Under the pieces are notes generated by a model that ran no database searches, was not told the origin of the DNA, and saw nothing but the letters and a program-made list of their open reading frames with translations. The position numbers and the translations under genes are program-made. A stretch of DNA of 27,429 nucleotides, from contig CAZRFK010000020.1 of the NCBI GenBank assembly GCA_964599275.1, positions 1-27,429 on the forward strand. Direction: 5' to 3'. The stretch is from PUMD01 sp964599275. GTDB lineage: Bacteria > Bacillota > Sulfobacillia > SLMV01. Shown here piece after piece: positions 22,408-27,429 of this stretch. Positions within the stretch are counted from its first letter, which is position 1, and the number at the start of each line of letters is the position of its first letter.

Positions 22408-24282
22408 TTACTGATCACGGTAGTCAGACAAAAACTCATGTACGGAACGGGCTGCCCTTCTGGTCATTCCATCAAGGGCGGCGAGCTGCTCTATTGAAGC
22501 CTTTGCTATTTCTTGAAGTGAGTCAAAATGGCGCAGCAATACCCCGCGGCGTTTTGGACCAATGCCTTTTATATCATCAAGAATCGAACGTAGGCTGCGC
22601 TGCCGGCGCAGTCGGTGATGGTAATCCTGGGCAAATCGATGCGCTTCATCCCGCACCTGCTGCAGCAGCTGAAGAGCCATCGAACTGCGGGGTAGACGCA
22701 GGGGTTCATCCTCATGGGGTACATGAATCAGCTCTTCCTTCTTCGCCAATCCACATACAGATATCTCAAAATCATACTCATCCAGTACCAACTCTGCTGC
22801 CGATAACTGTCCCTTGCCTCCATCTACAAGTACGAGATCGGGGCGTTTGGAAAAAGAGTCCATGGAGGACTCAGGTGACTCGGCGGCGCGGTCATCCCTT
22901 CGAACCTTATCCAGACGGGCGAATCTACGGCTGAGCACTTCACGCAACATGGCTGTATCGTCATCACTGGGCGCCTCCTTTATCCTGAACCGACGATATG
23001 CGTAGCGTGCTGCAGAGGCATTTTCGAAAACAACCATGGAGCCAACCGCTGCTGTACCAGAAAGCACTGATATGTCGTAGCCTTCTATACGTTTCGGAAC
23101 ATCAGGAAGATTCAATATTTCCCCCAGACGCTCCGCTGCTTCAGGTTTCAAACCGCGGGATTTGTCACCTTCCTGCTGCAAAAGAAGTTGGGCATTGCGG
23201 CAGGCCATATCCATCAATCTGCGCCGTCGGCCGCGCTGGGGTCGGTGGATCCGCACTCGCCCCTGCCGCTTTTCCCGCAGCCATCTCTGTAGCGGGTCTG
23301 AGTTTTCCATCTCAACGGGAATCTCAATGCGGCCGGGAATCAACGGATCCTCAGCATAATAATCACGCAGAAATGCCTCGAGAACCTCATCATCGCCGGC
23401 ACCTTCAGTGTTGGTCGGAAAGAAGTGCTCCTGCCCAACCAGTTTTCCTTCGCGCAGGAACATCACCGCCACACAAACTCTGTCCTCATCACGGGCTATA
23501 CCTATTATATCTTCATCCTCAGCCGATGAAGCAGAGAGGACTTTCTGCCTCTCACTTACCTTGGATAGCGCCTCAATCTGATCTCGCAGCTGTCCGGCTC
23601 GCTCGAAATTCAGCTCATCTGCAGCCGCCTCCATTTCCCGTTGAAGTTTTTCGATTATATCGTCACTACGCCCGGAAAAGAATCGATTCAAACCCTCAAT
23701 CATCTCATCGTACTCCTCGGACGTTACTTGCTGTGTGCAGGGAGCCAGGCATCTTTCGGTTTGAAAATGAAGACAGGGTCGGGACGATCGTTCAAGACGC
23801 CAGTTACTGCAGGTTCTGAAGGGAAAGACCTTGCGAAGAAGATCCAGCGTCTTGCGGAGTGCCCCGCTCTCAGTGTAAGGGCCGAAATATCTGTGATCGG
23901 GGTTCTCGGTGCGCCTGACGATACGGACCCGTGGGAATTCCTCGCCTGTAGTCACCTCAACATAAGGATAATGTTTATCATCACGCAACCTGATATTGTA
24001 TTTTGGGCGGTGGCGCTTGATCACATTGGATTCCAGTATAAGGGCTTCAATTTCATTGTCAGTAACAATATATTCAATATCATGAGCTGCTTCCAGCATT
24101 TTCATTGTACGGGTATTGAGAGCTGTCGAGGAATGAAAATAAGAGCGAACACGGTTCACAAGGGAAACCGCCTTACCCACATAGAGAACCGCCCCAGATG
24201 AATCCCTAAACATGTAAATACCTGGTTGTTCAGGAAACTCCGAAGCAATCTGTTTCAGCTTTTTTCTGCGCTCAGAACCCAC
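22408..24282 (-). CDS. uvrC: UvrABC system protein C (excinuclease subunit)
   Basis: UvrC makes both incisions, 3' then 5' of a lesion, in nucleotide excision repair. The 624-residue protein has a GIY-YIG nuclease domain (PGIYMFRD to VLYVGKAVSLVNRVRSYF, residues about 19-95) and a UVR helix pair (ADELNFERAGQLRDQIEAL, near 205). The RNase H-like domain has VDGGKGQLSAA with its acidic residue, and tandem HhH motifs are at the C-terminus (IKGIGPKRRGVLLRHF, ALDGMTRRAARSVHEF). I prefer GTG 24280-24282, with GAGGTG six bases upstream; GTG 24301-24303 overlaps the uvrA stop and would add seven residues. It follows uvrA directly. No terminator with a clear T-run was found after the stop. Confidence 0.97.
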   Translation of the reverse strand: MGSERRKKLKQIASEFPEQPGIYMFRDSSGAVLYVGKAVSLVNRVRSYFHSSTALNTRTMKMLEAAHDIEYIVTDNEIEALILESNVIKRHRPKYNIRLRDDKHYPYVEVTTGEEFPRVRIVRRTENPDHRYFGPYTESGALRKTLDLLRKVFPFRTCSNWRLERSSRPCLHFQTERCLAPCTQQVTSEEYDEMIEGLNRFFSGRSDDIIEKLQREMEAAADELNFERAGQLRDQIEALSKVSERQKVLSASSAEDEDIIGIARDEDRVCVAVMFLREGKLVGQEHFFPTNTEGAGDDEVLEAFLRDYYAEDPLIPGRIEIPVEMENSDPLQRWLREKRQGRVRIHRPQRGRRRRLMDMACRNAQLLLQQEGDKSRGLKPEAAERLGEILNLPDVPKRIEGYDISVLSGTAAVGSMVVFENASAARYAYRRFRIKEAPSDDDTAMLREVLSRRFARLDKVRRDDRAAESPESSMDSFSKRPDLVLVDGGKGQLSAAELVLDEYDFEISVCGLAKKEELIHVPHEDEPLRLPRSSMALQLLQQVRDEAHRFAQDYHHRLRRQRSLRSILDDIKGIGPKRRGVLLRHFDSLQEIAKASIEQLAALDGMTRRAARSVHEFLSDYRDQ

Positions 24283-24299
24283 CTGTTCCACCTCACTTC

Positions 24300-27179
24300 T
24301 CACTCTCCAGCACTGACGCGGTCTGCTGCTGCCATATCCTCAGTCTGACGGGAGGAAAAACTTTCAGGTAATACTTCACGAAGATAACGACCTGTATAGG
24401 AGTCAGGGTGTGCGGCAACTTCCTCTGGTGTTCCCTCGGCAACAATTTGCCCCCCACCAGCACCCCCCTCAGGACCCAGATCAATGATGTGATCGACACT
24501 CTTAACCACATCAAGGTTGTGTTCAATTATGGCCACAGTTGCTCCCTCTTCCACCAGCCGCTGAAGCACACTCAAAAGGCGTTTGATATCAGCGCTGTGC
24601 AGTCCTGTGGTTGGCTCATCCAATAGGTATATTGTCTCGCTGTTGGAGCGTCGGTTCAGCTCGGACGCCAGTTTTATCCTCTGCGCTTCTCCTCCCGAAA
24701 GGGTAGTGGCCGGCTGACCGAGTTTGATATAATCAAGTCCGACATCATAAAGAGTGGTCAGATAACGATTTATAACCGGAATATCGGAAAAGAACTCTCT
24801 TGCCTCTTCAACAGTCATGTCCAGTACATCTGCAATGGTCTTTCCTTTGTATTTAATCTCAAGGGTTTCGCGATTATACCGTTCGCCATCACAGACCTCA
24901 CACGGCACATATACATCAGGTAAAAAATGCATTTCAATTTTCACAATTCCCTGACCACTGCAGGATTCGCATCGGCCACCCTTGACATTGAAGCTGAACC
25001 TGCCCTTCTTATAACCGCGGGCTCTGGCTTCCGGAGTGCTGGCAAACATCTCCCGTATATAATCAAACACACCTGTGTAGGTAGCAGGATTGGATCTGGG
25101 GGTACGGCCAATTGGCGATTGATCAATTTCTACGACCTTGCGAAGACGTTCCTTGCCGAGTATGTTGTCGTGCTCACCGGATGGATGTCGCGCATTGTGG
25201 AAATCATGTGAAAGCTGCTTGTAAATGATTTCGTGCAGCAGGGTGCTCTTACCTGAACCGGACACACCGGTGATTCCCACGAAAAGGTTGAGAGGGATCT
25301 CAACATCAATGTCCTTGAGGTTGAAAGCTCGAGCACCTTTCACAACGATCTTCTCTTCACCTGGTCTGCGCCGCTTTCGGGGGACCTCGATCTCTTTTTC
25401 ACCACTGAGATACTGTCCAGTGATGGACTGTGAACTATCCATAATATCTTCAGGAGTGCCCTGGGCTACAACTTCTCCTCCGTGCTTACCAGCCCGGGGT
25501 CCCATATCGATTACATGATCGGCTCGTTTTATTGTTTCCTCATCGTGTTCAACAACGACCACGGTGTTACCGAGATCCCTGAGATCCACCAGAGTATCCA
25601 ACAGCCTACGGTTGTCCCTCTGATGCAAACCAATACTGGGTTCATCCAGAATATACAAGACCCCCGCCAATCCAGAACCGATCTGCGTGGCCAGTCTGAT
25701 GCGCTGAGATTCGCCTCCAGCCAGCGTCGACGCGGTCCGATCAAGAGTCAGATAGGAAAGCCCCACATCCACCATGAACTTCAGGCGGCGTCTTATCTCT
25801 TTCAAAATCTGTCTGCCTACTATTTCCTTCTGACCATGAAGGGTAAGCTGTCGGAAGAACTCATGGGACTCTTCAATAGACATGGCGGATACTTCTGCCA
25901 GGTTTTTTCCGCCAACGAATACAGCTCTGCTTTCACGCCTCAGTCTGGCTCCACCGCACTCAGAACAGGCCCTTGCAGTCATGAACTCCTCTATGTAGTT
26001 TCGTGTGTTTTTGGATGAGCTTTCCCGGTGCCTCCGCTGTAAATTTTCTATTACCCCCTTGAAGTGGCGTCTTCTTTTTCGGGTGCGGCCATAACGGTTG
26101 GTATACTCGAAATTTATCTTCTCATCGCCGCCCCCATAAAGAAGAATATCCACCTGGCTATCATCTAGTTCCGAAATAGATACATCGACTGGAATGTCCC
26201 AGTGCTCGCATGCCGCCTTGAGAAGCTGCGGGTAGTACGTACCGCGTGACCAGGGAGCAATAGCTCCATCATCAACGGTCAGTGATTCATCAGGAATCAC
26301 CAGGTCCGGGTCTACTATCAGACGCTGTCCCAGACCATCGCAGGCCGGACATGCACCATAAGGACTGTTGAACGAAAACATACGAGGGGAAAGCTCTTCC
26401 AGACTGTAATCACACTCCGGACAGGCCATGTGTTCACTGAGAACCACGTCATCTGCATCAATGACATCAACTATCACCAGGCCCTCCCCCCATGAAAGTG
26501 CGGTCGATAAGGAGTCGGCCAGACGGCTCTGTAAATCTGAACGCATGACCAAACGATCAACTACTATCTCTATAGTATGATGACGATTTTTATCCAGCTC
26601 GATCTCTTCTTCCAGCAGACGAGACTCACCGTCAATCCTGACGCGGACAAAACCTGCATTCTGAACCTGCTGCAAGACATCCTCATGCTGTCCTTTTCGA
26701 CCACGGACAACAGGGGCAAGAACTTGAAATCGCGTCTCCTCTGGCAGTTGATTCATTATCTGATCCACCATCTGATCGAGCGACTGGCCCGATATTGGCC
26801 TGCCGCAGTCTGGACAGTGGGGTTCCCCTACCCTGGCGTACAGCAACCGCAGATAGTCGTGTATCTCCGTGACAGTACCAACGGTTGACCGGGGATTATG
26901 ACTGGTAGTTTTTTGATCAATGGAAATTGCAGGGGATAGACCCTCTATGTTCTCCACATCAGGCTTGTCCATTTGACCCAAAAACTGCCGGGCATAGGCG
27001 GACAACGATTCCACATACCGCCGCTGACCTTCGGCGTAAATTGTGTCGAATGCCAGAGAACTCTTCCCACTACCCGAAATGCCGGTTATGACCACCAGTC
27101 GATTCCGGGGAATATTCACATCAATATTTTTCAAGTTGTGCTGACGTGCCCCACGGACAACTATGTTATTCCTAGCCAA
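24300..27179 (-). CDS. uvrA: UvrABC system protein A (damage-recognition ATPase)
   Basis: UvrA finds DNA damage and loads UvrB. The 959-residue length is typical. It has two ABC-type ATPase halves: Walker A GISGSGKSSL near residue 33 and GVSGSGKSTL near 640, with signature motifs TLAGGESQRIRLA and TLSGGEAQRIKLA, and Walker B LYILDEPSIGLH and IYLLDEPTTGLH. Zinc-finger cysteines occur as CPDCG, CPECD and CPACDG in the first half, CSECG in the middle, and CESCSGQG with CEVCDG in the second. The start is TTG 27177-27179, preceded by GGAGGTG with 7 bases spacing; no in-frame ATG is better. It lies 19 bp after uvrB and reaches the uvrC start. All expected motifs are present. Confidence 0.98.
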   Translation of the reverse strand: MARNNIVVRGARQHNLKNIDVNIPRNRLVVITGISGSGKSSLAFDTIYAEGQRRYVESLSAYARQFLGQMDKPDVENIEGLSPAISIDQKTTSHNPRSTVGTVTEIHDYLRLLYARVGEPHCPDCGRPISGQSLDQMVDQIMNQLPEETRFQVLAPVVRGRKGQHEDVLQQVQNAGFVRVRIDGESRLLEEEIELDKNRHHTIEIVVDRLVMRSDLQSRLADSLSTALSWGEGLVIVDVIDADDVVLSEHMACPECDYSLEELSPRMFSFNSPYGACPACDGLGQRLIVDPDLVIPDESLTVDDGAIAPWSRGTYYPQLLKAACEHWDIPVDVSISELDDSQVDILLYGGGDEKINFEYTNRYGRTRKRRRHFKGVIENLQRRHRESSSKNTRNYIEEFMTARACSECGGARLRRESRAVFVGGKNLAEVSAMSIEESHEFFRQLTLHGQKEIVGRQILKEIRRRLKFMVDVGLSYLTLDRTASTLAGGESQRIRLATQIGSGLAGVLYILDEPSIGLHQRDNRRLLDTLVDLRDLGNTVVVVEHDEETIKRADHVIDMGPRAGKHGGEVVAQGTPEDIMDSSQSITGQYLSGEKEIEVPRKRRRPGEEKIVVKGARAFNLKDIDVEIPLNLFVGITGVSGSGKSTLLHEIIYKQLSHDFHNARHPSGEHDNILGKERLRKVVEIDQSPIGRTPRSNPATYTGVFDYIREMFASTPEARARGYKKGRFSFNVKGGRCESCSGQGIVKIEMHFLPDVYVPCEVCDGERYNRETLEIKYKGKTIADVLDMTVEEAREFFSDIPVINRYLTTLYDVGLDYIKLGQPATTLSGGEAQRIKLASELNRRSNSETIYLLDEPTTGLHSADIKRLLSVLQRLVEEGATVAIIEHNLDVVKSVDHIIDLGPEGGAGGGQIVAEGTPEEVAAHPDSYTGRYLREVLPESFSSRQTEDMAAADRVSAGE

Positions 27180-27198
27180 AACTGCACCTCCAAAGGTT

Positions 27199-27429
27199 TT
27201 AACCCGACTTCCGACTTCTGCCTTCCAGCTCTATAATCATATCTCTCAGCACCCCTGCTCGTTCAAACTCCAGGTCATCGGAAGCCTGCTTCATCTCTTT
27301 ACGAAGTTTCTCAATCATTTTAGGAATTTTTGCTACAGGTATCTCGTCAATATCTATCTGCTCATCTGCAGAACCCTGCACCTCTTCAATGACCTGCGTG
27401 GCCTCTATAACATCGTGTACCCGCTTTTT
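27199..27429 (-). CDS. uvrB: UvrABC system protein B, C-terminal end only
   Basis: The 76 visible residues are the tail of UvrB, the helicase-like subunit that binds damage and recruits UvrC. The segment KKRVHDVIEATQVIEE is the usual end of the second RecA-like domain region, and the C-terminal UVR domain follows (KIPKMIEKLRKEMKQASDDL and FERAGVLRDMI), the part that contacts the matching domain in UvrC. The frame is open to the right edge, so the start is outside the window. The stop is 19 bp before uvrA, in line with a uvrB-uvrA-uvrC operon. Confidence 0.95.
   Translation of the reverse strand, partial: KKRVHDVIEATQVIEEVQGSADEQIDIDEIPVAKIPKMIEKLRKEMKQASDDLEFERAGVLRDMIIELEGRSRKSG

Noticed and set aside
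1..27429. CRISPR array, insertion sequence, tRNA or rRNA
   Set aside because: No regularly spaced repeats, transposase-like frames, terminal inverted repeats or tRNA/rRNA signatures were seen in either strand.

Overview
This is a compact chromosomal stretch in which every recognisable gene lies on the minus strand. The gene set points to an endospore-lineage-type Bacillota, most likely clostridial: a cdaA-ybbR-glmM-glmS block with a glmS ribozyme, Rex, WhiA and RapZ, an acpS-nnr-alr-ndoAI-ndoA block in the order known from Bacillus, DUF2089/YvlB/YvlD and PspC envelope proteins, and frequent GTG/TTG starts behind strong GGAGG-like ribosome binding sites. The genus cannot be fixed from sequence alone.

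Layout, read in the direction of transcription from the right edge: (1) uvrB (3' end only), uvrA and uvrC, the nucleotide excision repair genes. (2) A DUF2089 regulator and a YvlB-type DUF4097 protein behind a near-consensus sigma-A promoter, closed by a hairpin terminator. (3) A YvlD-type membrane protein, glycerate kinase and a glyoxylate/hydroxypyruvate reductase, closed by a strong terminator. (4) An XRE-type regulator with a palindromic site upstream, then a peptidoglycan-recycling pair: an intact namZ (DUF1343, exo-N-acetylmuramidase) and a clearly broken nagZ (GH3 N-acetylglucosaminidase) with at least four reading-frame changes. (5) pspC, a PHP-domain protein, rapZ and whiA, with the gluconeogenesis factor gene yvcK, which usually sits between rapZ and whiA, missing. 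(6) rex, cdaA, ybbR, glmM, then a glmS ribozyme and glmS. (7) acpS, nnr, alr, the NdoAI/NdoA (MazEF-type) toxin-antitoxin pair, and a D-cysteine desulfhydrase-family gene cut by the left edge.

A large part of the window concerns the cell wall. GlmS and GlmM make glucosamine phosphates for UDP-GlcNAc. CdaA and its partner YbbR make c-di-AMP beside GlmM. RapZ is a GlcN6P/RNA-linked regulator family, Alr supplies D-alanine, and NamZ/NagZ would recycle wall sugars. The ribozyme gives GlcN6P feedback on GlmS. Decay of nagZ suggests that recycling of MurNAc-GlcNAc fragments is being lost or has moved to another locus.

I see no CRISPR array, transposon, prophage, tRNA or rRNA, and no wholly unknown multi-gene system. 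The points most worth a second look are the glmS ribozyme, the multiply frameshifted nagZ, the XRE operator-like repeats, and the missing yvcK.
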